From Rariglobus sp967755175 (lineage in GTDB: Bacteria; Verrucomicrobiota; Verrucomicrobiia; Opitutales; Opitutaceae): a DNA stretch of 64,000 bases. The stretch spans positions 1 to 64,000 of the forward strand of contig CBRAFO010000004.1 of assembly GCA_967755175.1 (NCBI GenBank), given 5' to 3'. Within the stretch, counting starts at the first letter, position 1, and every line of letters begins with the position of its first letter. The position numbers and the translations under genes are program-made. Below the pieces are notes generated by a model, which did no database searches, had not been told where the DNA came from, and saw only the letters and a list, made by a program, of their open reading frames with translations. This document shows positions 17,987 through 29,234 of this stretch, in pieces.

Positions 17987-18781
17987 CTACAACTCAGCAG
18001 TGGTTCGCGCCAGCAGCATCCCCACCGCTTCTTGCGCCGCCGCCAAGCCAAAGGCGCCCGTCACCCAGACCGCCGTGCCGAAACCGCTCGCACAATCGAG
18101 CTTCAGGTTGCTCCCCGGCTCCGGATCAGTCCCACACGTGCCGTTCGCCCACGGATAGACCGGCTTCTCCGACGAATACACGCAGCGCACGCCGTAACGA
18201 TTGCCCTCGCCGCCCGCGAAACCGTGATCGCGTCGCAGTTTCTTGCGTACCAGGCGCAGCAAATCGTCACCGCCGGACTCGCCCAAATCGCCTGCGCGGA
18301 TCTGCGTCGCGTCACGTTTGCCGCCCGCGCCGCCGACCGTCACGCAGGGCATGCCGCGTTTCACGGACTCCGCGATTAACAGCGCCTTGTTGCTCATGCG
18401 GTCGATGGCATCGACCACGCAGTCAAAACGCATCGCGCCCAGCATCGCTTCCGCCGTCGTCGGCGTGAAAAAATCGGCCACTTCGGTCACGCGGCACGCC
18501 GGGTTGATCAACCGTGCGCGTTCGGCCAGCACGGTGATTTTCGGACGCCCGATCTGCCCATCCAGCGCCGGCAGCTGACGATTGACGTTGGTCACACACA
18601 CGTCGTCCAAGTCGATAAGCGTGAGCGCGCCGACACCGCTGCGCGCCAGCCCCTCGACCGTCCACGAGCCGACTCCGCCCACGCCAACAACGCACACATG
18701 CGCAGCTTGCAGACGGTCGAGCGCGCTGTGCCCGAGCAGACGTCCGACGCCGCCGAAACGATTCGCGTATCCGCCGTTCAT
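17987..18781 (-). CDS. tcdA: tRNA threonylcarbamoyladenosine dehydratase (ThiF/E1-like)
   Basis: TcdA (CsdL) uses ATP to cyclise t6A to ct6A at position 37 of ANN-decoding tRNAs. The 264-residue protein has the E1 nucleotide-binding motif GVGGVGSW near residues 33-40, the DLDDVCVTNVNRQ stretch, and DCVVDAIDRMSNKALLI. The family-specific TQIRAGDL and YSSEKP segments support TcdA rather than ThiF or MoeB. It is coupled to an Hsp33-like gene by an ATGA overlap. Confidence 0.92.
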   Translation of the reverse strand: MNGGYANRFGGVGRLLGHSALDRLQAAHVCVVGVGGVGSWTVEGLARSGVGALTLIDLDDVCVTNVNRQLPALDGQIGRPKITVLAERARLINPACRVTEVADFFTPTTAEAMLGAMRFDCVVDAIDRMSNKALLIAESVKRGMPCVTVGGAGGKRDATQIRAGDLGESGGDDLLRLVRKKLRRDHGFAGGEGNRYGVRCVYSSEKPVYPWANGTCGTDPEPGSNLKLDCASGFGTAVWVTGAFGLAAAQEAVGMLLARTTAEL

Positions 18782-19581
18782 TTCCCGTTAGCGACGAACG
18801 CCTCCAGTGCCTCGCGCGTGACCGTATGCCGCGCAGCGCAACGCGGACAACGGATCTCGATCTTCTCTTCGCCATCAAAAAGCCCATCGGCATCTTGCCT
18901 AAAAACCGGCGCGAGCACCTCCAACATGCGGGCCTGATTGCACCCGCAGTGCCAGCGATATACGCGCTTCTCCAGTTCACCGAGCTGCTCCTTTTCGGCC
19001 ATGCTCGCGACCTGCTCCGTGGTGAGCGCATCGAACCAAGCCTCGTCGTAATCGGGATGCGCGGCGACGAGCGCGAACTCCTCTTCGCCCGTCTGGAAAA
19101 AGCGCGCCGGCCGTTGCTCGCTCTTCCGGTAATAGACTTCGACCGCGCCCAGCGGATCGCCACCGGTGAACTCCACCGAGCTGCGCCGCTTCGGCTGTTT
19201 GTCACGAATCACGTCGGCAAAAAACAGATTGGACGGCATCTCCTTCACGTTCTCATCGAACACCCGGCCCGTGACGGAGCCGTCGGCGTTGTCACCCGTG
19301 AGAAAGAGGTTCACGAGCGGCTCCTGAAAATTGATCGTCCACGCCGTGAGTTCGTTCCAAGGACGCGACACCGCGTGCAACACGTAGCCGGCCAACGCGC
19401 GCTTGAACAACGCTGCATGCTCCGGCGTCACCTTGATCGCCTGGTCCGACAGGTGCAGGTAAAAGTCCACGTAGAGCTGGCTGAAGTCCGCCTTCGCGAA
19501 CAACGCATTGCGGCTGCGCACAAACCAGGTGGTGACCTCCAGACCGGAGTTGGCGGGATTGACGGGCGTGGATTCGGGCAT
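18778..19581 (-). CDS. hslO: Hsp33-like redox chaperone
   Basis: Hsp33 is a zinc-bound chaperone switched on by oxidation. The 267-residue protein ends with the expected zinc module CGCN-x(n)-CPRC (near residues 218-256) after an N-terminal fold containing WTINFQEPLVNLFLTGDNADG. The ATG at 19581 (MPESTPV) is preferred over an upstream start that lies in a repeat element. It is followed by tcdA with a 4-nt overlap and lies close to msrA, another oxidative-repair gene. Confidence 0.87.
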   Translation of the reverse strand: MPESTPVNPANSGLEVTTWFVRSRNALFAKADFSQLYVDFYLHLSDQAIKVTPEHAALFKRALAGYVLHAVSRPWNELTAWTINFQEPLVNLFLTGDNADGSVTGRVFDENVKEMPSNLFFADVIRDKQPKRRSSVEFTGGDPLGAVEVYYRKSEQRPARFFQTGEEEFALVAAHPDYDEAWFDALTTEQVASMAEKEQLGELEKRVYRWHCGCNQARMLEVLAPVFRQDADGLFDGEEKIEIRCPRCAARHTVTREALEAFVANGK

Positions 19582-19617
19582 GGTTTCAGCGTTGGTCGGA
19601 AACGGCGGATGTAAAGA

Positions 19618-19695
19618 ATGGAGACCCGACGACCTCGTCGGGTCTGTCAGGCGTGCGAATTCCAAGCCAACCCGACGAGGTCGTCGGGTCTCCAT
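19618..19695. repeat. REPIN-like element: perfect 26-bp inverted repeat
   Basis: Arms 19618-19643 and 19670-19695 are perfect complements, starting ATGGAGACCCGACGACC. Each arm is itself palindromic around CCCGACGA-CC-TCGTCGGG. A 26-bp spacer separates them. The layout (two inverted REP units around a spacer, between msrA and the Hsp33 gene) fits a REPIN, mobilised in other bacteria by RAYT transposases. No RAYT gene is in the window. Confidence 0.85.
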
Positions 19696-19709
19696 CCCGC
19701 ACAATCACC

Positions 19710-20228
19710 CTACCCCACCGCTTTCCGCAACTTATCGATCTTCGGGCGGATGACCGCTTGGCAATAACCACCGTGCGGGTTGCGCCGAAAATAATCCTGA
19801 TGGTAATCCTCGGCCTCGTAAAATTTCACCAGTGGCGCGATCTGCGTCACGATCTTCCCGCCCCAACCCGGATTAGCGCGAGCCAGCGATGCCTCGGCGG
19901 CAGCCTTTTGCTCCGCATCTGCATAAAAAATCACCGAACGATACTGCGTGCCTTCGTCCGCGCCTTGGCGATTAAGCGTGGTCGGATCTTGGATCTTCCA
20001 AAAGTAGTCCAGCAACGTCTCCAACGTGATCCGCGCCGGATCGTAATCAATGCGCACCACCTCGGCATGGCCGGTCGCGCCGGAGCAGATCTGCTCGTAA
20101 GTCGGGTTCGGTCGCGCTCCACCGGCATAGCCGCTCACGACCGCCTCGACGCCCGGCAGCAATTCATACGCAGCCTCGGTGCACCAGAAACAGCCGCCGC
20201 CGAGGATCAGAGATTTATAGGATTCCAT
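19710..20228 (-). CDS. msrA: Peptide methionine sulfoxide reductase MsrA
   Basis: Reduces methionine-S-sulfoxide in proteins. The 172-residue protein has the catalytic GCFWC motif (Cys13 catalytic) and the strongly conserved GYAGG, YEQICSGATGHAEVVRIDYDP, DPTTLNRQGADEGTQYRS and YHQDY blocks. A further Cys near the C-terminus (GGYCQAVI) can serve as the resolving residue. Single gene; its downstream neighbours on the same strand are an Hsp33 gene and tcdA. Confidence 0.97.
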   Translation of the reverse strand: MESYKSLILGGGCFWCTEAAYELLPGVEAVVSGYAGGARPNPTYEQICSGATGHAEVVRIDYDPARITLETLLDYFWKIQDPTTLNRQGADEGTQYRSVIFYADAEQKAAAEASLARANPGWGGKIVTQIAPLVKFYEAEDYHQDYFRRNPHGGYCQAVIRPKIDKLRKAVG

Positions 20229-20386
20229 AGGGGAAACCTACCCGGAGGCTTATCCGGCGCCACCGTTTACCGGGGGTAAAAAAGAGTAAAAGCCCCCGCG
20301 TTGTTCGCCCTATCCGAATCAAAACGGCATCTTTCCGGTCAGATGAGCAGCGCAACTCGCCCCACAGCCTCCGCAGCAGCTCGCCC

Positions 20387-21278
20387 ATGAAAAAGCCCCG
20401 CCCCATCCTCCTCTCCCGTCCCGTGGTGGTTGTCAGCTTGATCGTCGCGTTCGTGTTGGCGGCGGGCACCGCGCTCCTTTCGACGATCTCTACCCGCGAA
20501 GTTGCCCAGGCGAGTATCCGCGTTTCCACCACCCAAGACACGCTGCTGGAAATCAACCAACTCCTCTCGTCGCTCGTCGATGCCGAGACCGGCCAGCGCG
20601 GCTATATACTTACCGGACTGGAAAGTTACCTCGAACCCTACACGCGGGCGGGCGGGCGACTCGATGAACAACTCGCCCGACTTCACCACCGCTTCGAACA
20701 GTCGCCCGCGCAACAAGCCACGCTCAACACCATCAGCCGGCTGGTCGCCGACAAAAAAGCGGAGTTGAGCCGCACCATCGAACTCCGCCGCGCCAATGCA
20801 TCCGGTCCTGCCCTCCAGATCGTGGATTCGGGCAAGGGCCTCCGGACGATGAATTCACTGCGTGCCGCGCTCCATGAACTTGAGCAGCAGGAGCTCGCCG
20901 AACGCGCCTACAACTCGGCACTCATCAATCGACGGGCGGGGCTTTTTCAGAGCATGAGCTTGGGTATGTTAATCGTCGCCTGCGTGCTCGGCGGCGTCGG
21001 GGCGGTTCTGCTCGTGCGCCGCGCACATGAACTCGAAACCATGATCACCGTGTGCGCGTGGACCAAACGCGTGAAGTTCAACGGCGCCTGGGTGAGCTTC
21101 GAAGATTACCTGCACACGCGCTTCAACCTCCAGTTCACTCATGGGATTTCCGAAGAGGCCGCCTCTAAACTCAAAAACGAGGCGGTCGAGCTCGTGAAAG
21201 CGGAGTCGCTTCGCCCCAAAATCCGCCCCGCCTTCACGCCCCCGATGAAAGAGACCACCGCCGTCCACCACCCGTCCA

Positions 21279-21292
<14 letters not shown>
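20387..21292 (+). CDS. CHASE3-domain membrane protein with a Cys-less C-terminal module
   Basis: A 301-residue protein: membrane helix at about 12-33, an extracytoplasmic CHASE3 sensor (about 40-180) with the family motif DAETGQRGYILTGLESYLEPY (given in part), a second helix at about 188-210 and a short cytoplasmic tail. It has no kinase, receiver or cyclase domain. The tail (about 220-265) reads ITVCAWTKRVKFNGAWVSFE then HGISEEAAS, which matches the layout of the ICSYCKKIRDD-YW-HGICPEC module often found at the end of response regulators, but without its paired cysteines. Signal output is unknown. Confidence 0.82.
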
Positions 21293-22967
<1,675 letters not shown>

Positions 22968-23093
22968 GGGCTCGAAGCGGACTCATCTCCTCCAATGCGT
23001 CAAGCCGGTCTCTGCGCAGGCCCGCGTTACGTCTGCTATTAAACTGCGGAAAATCCTTTCCGCCCATGCAGGCCGGATATTTAACGGAAGTGT

Positions 23094-24008
23094 ATGCGCA
23101 CAAACACCCGTAGTAAGTTTAACCGGATACCAGCAACGCTCATTTGCCTGAGCGTGCTCAGCTTGTTTGCAGGAGGGTGTAAGACTCCATCTCGCGTCGC
23201 CTTCGATGCCGAAAAGAAGGGCCATATTAATACTTCGACGGGCTTTGTGGGCCTCACCCAGCAAGAAATCGCGGCCGACATCAATCAGTCGAACCTCGCT
23301 CAAGCAGCCGGTGGCGGGCTGCTTTTCTCGGTCATTGATGCAGGCATTAACAACTCGCGAGCCAAGGACGCGGAAAAAGACGTCGTGCCCGTCCGTGATG
23401 CACTAATCGGCTACGACGTCGGACAGACGCTGAAGACCGACCTCGTAAGCTCCCTCAAACCCACGTCTTGGCTCAAGCTGCGCACGATCGAAGTCCGCCA
23501 GCTGAGCGACGAGAAGGCCCTCCGGTCCTGGCTCCCCTCCACCGAGGGTAATGTTATGCTGCTGGTCCGGCCCTATTATCGCCTCAATGCCGGGTTTAAC
23601 GTCATGACCATCTCGGCCACGGTTTCGGTGCAAGGGCCGCCCCCGGCAGACGACAAGGAGAAGCTCGGCGCGCCTCTGTATAGCAACACGCTCGTTTGTG
23701 CGGTTACCCTGCCCGGCTCGACCGGAAAGATGACACGCGTGGACGCCGCTCAGCTTTGGTCGGGTAATTCGGGTCGCAACGCGCGGCTGGCACTCAACGA
23801 AGGTTTGTCGGAAATCGCCCGCATGATCGCCTACGATTTGGAACTGCCGAATCCGCCCGAGAAGAAAATTTTCAAAGCGCCCGAAGACGCCGAAACACGC
23901 GCCCCGAACCCGAACATTCCCGGCTATGAAGGCTACGTGACGCACACCGAAAAGGACCATGTGTGGGTGCGCATGCCGTTTGGTGAACTGTATTCCATGC
24001 GCAAATGA
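23094..24008 (+). CDS. Lipoprotein of unknown function
   Basis: A 304-residue protein with a signal peptide ending in the lipobox LFAGGC (Cys29), so it is probably lipid-anchored in the envelope. The mature part has a hydrophobic stretch near AGGGLLFSVIDAGINNSRAKD and beta-rich sequence; no known domain is recognised. It is followed by a second lipoprotein gene with a 4-nt ATGA overlap, and both share the AEIARM or LKKID-type helical C-terminal segments seen in lipoproteins that act on small ligands or in assembly. Function not assigned. Confidence 0.85.
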   Translation: MRTNTRSKFNRIPATLICLSVLSLFAGGCKTPSRVAFDAEKKGHINTSTGFVGLTQQEIAADINQSNLAQAAGGGLLFSVIDAGINNSRAKDAEKDVVPVRDALIGYDVGQTLKTDLVSSLKPTSWLKLRTIEVRQLSDEKALRSWLPSTEGNVMLLVRPYYRLNAGFNVMTISATVSVQGPPPADDKEKLGAPLYSNTLVCAVTLPGSTGKMTRVDAAQLWSGNSGRNARLALNEGLSEIARMIAYDLELPNPPEKKIFKAPEDAETRAPNPNIPGYEGYVTHTEKDHVWVRMPFGELYSMRK

Positions 24009-24676
24009 GCCTGCCGATTAGCCGAGCATTCGGGCTGGGGTGGACCGTCCTTTGCCTCGGACTGGCCGGGTGCGTCTCCAGTTCTACTACGCACCTCGAC
24101 CTCGTGTCCGACGCGCCAGAACCACCGACTGCCCGCCCACCAGCCAAAACTGGCGGGCTGCTTCTGGAATTCACCCCGACCAAGGACAACCGGATCGACC
24201 CGGAAGCCCTCGGCACTGTTGCCCAACGCGGGTTCAACGGCGGACAAATCATCGAGTGGGTTGACCATGGTTTAAGGGCACTGGATTCGGACCACTACAC
24301 CGTGCGCAGTGCGGCGCATGACCAGGTGCCAGCGATCACGATTCATCCCAGTCTGCTGAAGCTCTATGTGGACAGCGTATCCATCTCCAAGACTGCGGTG
24401 ATTGTTATCCGCCTCGACTTTGACCTGCCCAAAAACCGCACGGCCATCAAGTGTTACCGAGGCCAATACGCCGGCATAAACTGGAATTCGAGCGCCAGCG
24501 AAGTGACTTCGGCGCTCAACCTCGCCCTCACCGATTGCCTAAAGAAAATCGATCTCTCGCTGGCAATGCGGGATTACCTCCTGGGTGCGACTGACCGGAG
24601 CGAGTCGCCAGAGATCTCCCCAGCAGATGAGGAGAAGCCGGCGAAGGATAGGTCTGAGAAGCTATCCGCCGAATAG
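24005..24676 (+). CDS. Second lipoprotein, coupled to the first
   Basis: A 223-residue protein with lipobox LAGC at about residues 20-23 and a Ser-rich start of the mature chain. The middle (about 50-190) is beta-rich with VDSVSISKTAVIVIRLDFDL; the end is acidic and charged (SPADEEKPAKDRSEKLSAE). It starts inside the stop of the previous lipoprotein gene, so the pair is translationally coupled and likely acts together. No family recognised. Confidence 0.83.
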   Translation: MSLPISRAFGLGWTVLCLGLAGCVSSSTTHLDLVSDAPEPPTARPPAKTGGLLLEFTPTKDNRIDPEALGTVAQRGFNGGQIIEWVDHGLRALDSDHYTVRSAAHDQVPAITIHPSLLKLYVDSVSISKTAVIVIRLDFDLPKNRTAIKCYRGQYAGINWNSSASEVTSALNLALTDCLKKIDLSLAMRDYLLGATDRSESPEISPADEEKPAKDRSEKLSAE

Positions 24677-24693
24677 CCCCCCCGTCGCCGAGG

Positions 24694-25536
24694 TCAGAAG
24701 GTGAAACCAGCGGCGATTTCCTCGGGGAGCGGTTCACCGTTGGCTTCGAGGATGCGCCGGGCACGCGGAGCGAGGTCCTCGGCGGGCACCTCGATGATCT
24801 GACCATCGCGATATTGGATGATCGGCAGACCGAAGCGGAGATTCTCCAGCACGGCGTCGGCATAGGCTTTGCGCATGGCGCGCATTGAGCGGCGCGTCTC
24901 CTCTTCTGGAGTAAACGCAAAGGGTTCTTCGAGCAGGCCGTCCTTGGGCGAATCGGGCATGATCGAAACGCTGGCCGACCGTTCAATAATCGCAAGCCTC
25001 CCGGCATCCGCGACGATCAGCACACCATCTTTTTCTTCCACGACCAAGTGCGGCTGATCGAAGGTGTTATCGTAAAGGCGCCAGTGGTCGACCAGTGGAC
25101 GATACAGGGTTGCGAGATTGGTCACGCCGAGATGGAACCTTCGCTGTTGCACATCTTCGGGGATGTCATGCCCGCCCTTGGTTACACGTTGCCGCACGCG
25201 TTGTCGGGTGATGCCCAACTGTGGTATCCACAAGAAATCGATACGAACACGATACCCCGCCGCCCTCATCTGCCGCAGCAGCGGTGCGTAAGCCCGGCCG
25301 GAGAGCGTCGTTTCAAACGAAAAATCCACTCGTTGGGCCGTCAGGTCGCGCAACCGATTCAACATGATGCGCCCGGCTTCAAACGCGGCTTTGTCGGGCG
25401 CGAACGGCGACAAACCTGCCGCGATCATATCAGCATTAACGAATTCGCGCGTGCGCATTTCCTCCGGCAAGAAACGGCGGGCGTAGGTCGTCTTGCCCGC
25501 GCCGTTGGGTCCCGCGATCACGAAGAGGTTCGGCAT
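24694..25536 (-). CDS. Zeta-toxin-like P-loop kinase with a C-terminal tail like a small antitoxin
   Basis: Zeta toxins phosphorylate UDP-GlcNAc and block wall synthesis; related chromosomal kinases have other roles. The 280-residue protein has Walker A GPNGAGKTT (residues 9-17), NADMIAAGLSPF, and the substrate-binding SFETTLSGRAY with conserved Arg and Glu. Residues about 225-270 (RKAYADAVLENLRFGLPIIQ then YRDGQIIEVPAED) resemble the small free-standing partner often encoded beside such kinases. So toxin-like and partner-like parts may be fused here. No separate epsilon antitoxin gene is seen. Confidence 0.85.
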   Translation of the reverse strand: MPNLFVIAGPNGAGKTTYARRFLPEEMRTREFVNADMIAAGLSPFAPDKAAFEAGRIMLNRLRDLTAQRVDFSFETTLSGRAYAPLLRQMRAAGYRVRIDFLWIPQLGITRQRVRQRVTKGGHDIPEDVQQRRFHLGVTNLATLYRPLVDHWRLYDNTFDQPHLVVEEKDGVLIVADAGRLAIIERSASVSIMPDSPKDGLLEEPFAFTPEEETRRSMRAMRKAYADAVLENLRFGLPIIQYRDGQIIEVPAEDLAPRARRILEANGEPLPEEIAAGFTF

Positions 25537-25554
25537 GGGCCGACGCTGGAGCGC

Positions 25555-25821
25555 TCAGGGGCGCGTGGCGAGTTCGAGCGCGGCAATGTGTGCCAACGCA
25601 TCCGCCGCACTCGCGCCGCACATCTCCTGAGTCGGACGCAGACTCGCACAGAAGGCCGGGCGCTCGGGTCGCCCGAAGATCGCGCAACGCATGTCGGGCA
25701 AGAGCTGCACGCAACGTTCGCCCGCTTTTTTGCCCTGTGGCATGCCGGGAATCGGCGAGGTGATCGAGGGCGCGATGCAGCACGCGCCGCACTGCGGACG
25801 GCAGTCCATCTTAGCTCCCAT
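25555..25821 (-). CDS. YkgJ-type cysteine cluster protein
   Basis: An 88-residue protein of the YkgJ family, thought to bind zinc or an Fe-S cluster. Cysteines lie in CRPQCGACC (residues 7-15), then GERCVQLLPDMRCAIF and FCASLRPTQEMC, which matches the family spacing. It lies between the zeta-like kinase and the DUF748 gene and its ATG overlaps the DUF748 stop by one base (TAATG). Function is unknown. Confidence 0.88.
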   Translation of the reverse strand: MGAKMDCRPQCGACCIAPSITSPIPGMPQGKKAGERCVQLLPDMRCAIFGRPERPAFCASLRPTQEMCGASAADALAHIAALELATRP

Positions 25822-28800
25822 TAACGCAATTGCAGGAACACTTTCGCGCCTTTGCCTTCGGGCGCGGGCGGTGTGAGGAAGAGGCGTCCGGCGTCGATTT
25901 CACCGCCGGCAAGCAATGCGTCGCGCACGTGTTGGGCGCGGTCGGCGGCGAGTTGGCGAAGATCGTCTTCGGAAACCGGGATGCCGCCAGCGAGCGCACG
26001 GCGAGCGTCGGCGAGCGTGAGCGGCGCGGCACCTCCGGGCGTCGGCGTGGACGAGCCGGCGGGAGCGAGCACGACAGGTTTAAGCGGCTCGGTTTTCTTG
26101 GTCTTCGGCGCGGTCTGCGCCGCGCTGCCGATACTGCGGTTACGACGGATCACCGGGCTCGTCTTTGGCTTGGGCTGCGTCTGTGGGAAAGAAACATACA
26201 GAGGAGGCGGCGGCTCCACACTGCCGTTGGGCGCGATGGTGGGCACACCGGCAGGGTAACGCTCGGCAACGAAGAGGCCGATGATGCGGGCCTCGTCTTC
26301 CGGCGAAACAGTGACGTCGGCGGGCTCGGGAGTATCCGGATTTTTGGCACGCGCTTCTTGCCAAAGGCGGAAGCGCACCTGCTTGGTCAGAATCTGGTCA
26401 CGCACGGCGGGCAGGTCGGCTTCTGGGTCGTAGCTGCCGGTGATGTCGAGGTTGAGTGCGGGACGGTTTTTGAGCGCCTTGCGCAGCGTGGCGAGTTTGC
26501 CGAGCTCGGAATCCAGCGGTGTCGCTGCGCCGGGAGAGAAATTCTGGTAGGCAAGCTCGTCGCCTCCGCCGCCAAACGCCGCGCCGATGAGCGAGAAGGG
26601 CGAGGTCGCGGCTTTCACGAGCAGGTTAACCACCACGCGCAACACGACGCGACCGATCTTAAAGTTAGGGTCGTCGAGACTGCCTTGCACGGGCAGGTCG
26701 ATCACGATGTTGCCGTCCATGTCCTTCAGGAGGGCAACTCCCAGGCGCACGGGAAGCTTGGTGGCCTCAGGACTGTTGGTCGGCGCGCCGAAAGTGAACT
26801 GGTTCAGCGTGACGACGTTGGCGCTGTCGATCTTGCGTTCGGTGAGATGGGTTTTGATGTCGATGGTCAGACCGCTGCGGGCGAGTTCGTAACCCGCGTA
26901 AGTGCCGACGTAGGGGGAAATCGGCGACAGATCGACGTTCTTCACATCCACCGTGATATCGGTGAACGCGCCCGGGGTGAGCATGGCGGCCTTGAGGTCA
27001 AGTTTGCCGGTGAGGGCGATCGTGCCGGTGCCGTTGAACTTGCCGGAAATGTCTACGTCGGCGCGTTGCATATCCGCCGACGAGAGGCCGGTGACCGAGC
27101 CGGAGAAGTGATCCAGCGCAATGCGAGCGGCGGGTTTGATCGAACGATCGGAGAAGGTAACCGAGCCGTTGGTGAGGGTGAACTTGCCAAGCGACCAAAT
27201 GGGTGCGGGGCCGGACGCAGTGGTGGCGACGGCGACAGAGGCAGGAACTGCGGTCGGAGTGACGGGATCAGCAGAAGTGGAGGAGGCGGCGGGTTGTGCC
27301 GGCGAGTTGGCGTCGGGAGAATCGGTGGCGGGGGCCGATACGGGCGCAGGTTTACTGCGCAGGATGGTGGCAAGGTTGGTGGTCTTGTCGGCATTGACCA
27401 CGATGCGGGCCGAAGGGTTGGTGAGCGAAATCTCGGCGATGTTGGCGGTGAGCGGCTCAGAGATGGCGTCGATACCTCGGATGGCGAACTGGCTGAACGC
27501 CACGAAGTCCTCGGCTTTAGCCCCGTCTACTAGCGCGAACTTATCGACGACGACGTCGCCTTGGAAGCCCGCGACTTTGCCCGTGAGACGCGCCTTGCCG
27601 TCAACGGATAGGCTGCCGCCGGCGATGTTGATATTGAGCAGGGGCTCGACGTAGGGCGTCGCGCTGGCGAGAGGCAGGGCAGCGATTTTTACCGCGAGTT
27701 CGGCGGTGAGGGGTTCGCGCGCCGCGGTGCCTTCGACGTCAATCGTGCCACCGGGAAGCGTGGCCACGGAGAGTTTAAGCGCGATGAGCGCAGCGGGTTC
27801 AGCAAGGGAGAAGTTTTTCACGGACACGTCCAGGCGTCCGATGCTGTTTTTAGCCGGCTTCGGCGTGGTGCGGTCCTCGATGTCGATGGCAAGTCCGGTC
27901 AGAGCGAACTCAGCGAGTTTCACGTCGGGCAACGCGGCCGGAGCGGTGGTCGCGGCGGTCGGGGCTGCTGTGAGAGCGACCGCAGGCGTGGGTGCGGAAG
28001 CGGAGACGGGAGCCACCGTGGGCGCAGGCGTAAGTGCGCTGGGGGCGGGGACGGAGGGGACGACGAGGAGGTTGAGCAGGTTAATCGAACCATCTTTCTC
28101 GCGGACCACCGTCAGGCGTCCGCCATCCAGAGCGATGCGACGGATCGTGGCGGAGGGTTTCAGCCCATCAGCGGACAGACCATCGATGGTGAAGGACGGC
28201 AGGTCGATAAGCGGCGTGGTGGTGCCGCGAGCGGCGACCTGAAGGCGCGAGAGCTTGATGACGGCGTCGGTGAGCGCGAGTTGGCGCGAGCTCTCGGCGA
28301 GGTCGATGGCATAGTGCGCGCTCAAGTCGAGCGAGCCGTCGAGCAGGTCGGCGTTGATGCGGTCAGCGTAGTAAGGCGCGTATTTCTTGAGGGCGATTTT
28401 GCCGATGCTGAACTCGCCGGCGGAACGCACGGGGTCGATGGACACGGTGCCCTTCCACGAGAAAGTCTCGCCCGCCTCGGTTACGGCGGAGAACTCGTAA
28501 GGCGCCTTCGGATCACCGGCGGTGAGGAAGTTTTTAAGTGTGAACGTGAGCGGGCCTACGTCCGTCGCGAAAGGTTGGGCACGGCTGGCGTCGGCGAAAG
28601 CAAAGGCAGCCGAAGTCACCGAAAGGCTGGCGATGCGAATGGGCCGAGGTGGCTTGGCGGGTGCGGCGGACTTGGCGGCGTCGGGCTTCGCAGGGGCCGG
28701 AGCGGCAGGCGCGGGCGGAGGGATGAGGTCGGCGAAGTTAAACGCACCGTCTTTCGCGATGGCGACGCGTTGGGAAAAACCATCCAAAGAGATTTCCTGA

Positions 28801-29141
28801 AAACGCCACTCGCCGGTGAAGAACGAAGAGGAGTCGAAGTTCACATACAACCGCTTCCAACTCGTGAAGGGGGAGCCGTCGCGATCTTTGATGGCCAAAC
28901 CTTCGATGGCGACCGAGAGCTCGAACGGGTTGATGCGGATCTTCTCGATGGCCACTTCGCGGTGCAACTCGACGGAGAGCCGCTTGACCGCCTGTGCGCG
29001 AATGATCGGCGGCAGCCCGAAGGTGATGAACAACCCCAAGCCCACGACCACGCCGGTGATCGTCAGCCAGCGGCGGCGGCGTTTCTGACGGCGGCGTTTT
29101 TCCTGAGCGACGATGGAGGCGGCGGATGGGTGTGCGGACAT
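25821..29141 (-). CDS. Large DUF748/AsmA-like envelope protein
   Basis: A 1106-residue protein with a cytoplasmic basic start, one membrane helix at about 26-46 and a long periplasmic region. The opening QAVKRLSVELHREVAIEKIRINPFELSVAI pattern (about 50-80) and repeated beta-strand blocks ending in DARRALAGGIPVSEDDLRQL and a VFLQLR terminus are typical of DUF748, a relative of AsmA and other bridge-like lipid-transfer proteins. Two low-complexity Ala/Pro/Thr inserts occur near 360-420 and 600-650. A lipid-transfer or outer-membrane role is inferred from the family. Confidence 0.88.
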   Translation of the reverse strand: MSAHPSAASIVAQEKRRRQKRRRRWLTITGVVVGLGLFITFGLPPIIRAQAVKRLSVELHREVAIEKIRINPFELSVAIEGLAIKDRDGSPFTSWKRLYVNFDSSSFFTGEWRFQEISLDGFSQRVAIAKDGAFNFADLIPPPAPAAPAPAKPDAAKSAAPAKPPRPIRIASLSVTSAAFAFADASRAQPFATDVGPLTFTLKNFLTAGDPKAPYEFSAVTEAGETFSWKGTVSIDPVRSAGEFSIGKIALKKYAPYYADRINADLLDGSLDLSAHYAIDLAESSRQLALTDAVIKLSRLQVAARGTTTPLIDLPSFTIDGLSADGLKPSATIRRIALDGGRLTVVREKDGSINLLNLLVVPSVPAPSALTPAPTVAPVSASAPTPAVALTAAPTAATTAPAALPDVKLAEFALTGLAIDIEDRTTPKPAKNSIGRLDVSVKNFSLAEPAALIALKLSVATLPGGTIDVEGTAAREPLTAELAVKIAALPLASATPYVEPLLNINIAGGSLSVDGKARLTGKVAGFQGDVVVDKFALVDGAKAEDFVAFSQFAIRGIDAISEPLTANIAEISLTNPSARIVVNADKTTNLATILRSKPAPVSAPATDSPDANSPAQPAASSTSADPVTPTAVPASVAVATTASGPAPIWSLGKFTLTNGSVTFSDRSIKPAARIALDHFSGSVTGLSSADMQRADVDISGKFNGTGTIALTGKLDLKAAMLTPGAFTDITVDVKNVDLSPISPYVGTYAGYELARSGLTIDIKTHLTERKIDSANVVTLNQFTFGAPTNSPEATKLPVRLGVALLKDMDGNIVIDLPVQGSLDDPNFKIGRVVLRVVVNLLVKAATSPFSLIGAAFGGGGDELAYQNFSPGAATPLDSELGKLATLRKALKNRPALNLDITGSYDPEADLPAVRDQILTKQVRFRLWQEARAKNPDTPEPADVTVSPEDEARIIGLFVAERYPAGVPTIAPNGSVEPPPPLYVSFPQTQPKPKTSPVIRRNRSIGSAAQTAPKTKKTEPLKPVVLAPAGSSTPTPGGAAPLTLADARRALAGGIPVSEDDLRQLAADRAQHVRDALLAGGEIDAGRLFLTPPAPEGKGAKVFLQLR

Positions 29142-29234
29142 GGAGGGACGAGGGCGTTGAGCGGGCTGAACGATTACTGACCGACTGACTGATTAACTGG
29201 ACGACGGACCGGCTACCGACCGATTGATATCTGA

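Noticed and set aside
17632..18051. Minus-strand heptad-repeat frame in the 21-bp array
   Set aside because: It overlaps the 3' end of tcdA by 65 nt and its start lies inside tcdA; not listed as a gene, but kept as an alternative in the repeat entry.
25830..27533. Long plus-strand frame opposite the DUF748 gene
   Set aside because: It overlaps a gene with clear family signature and shows Gly/Arg-rich, unstructured translation typical of a shadow.
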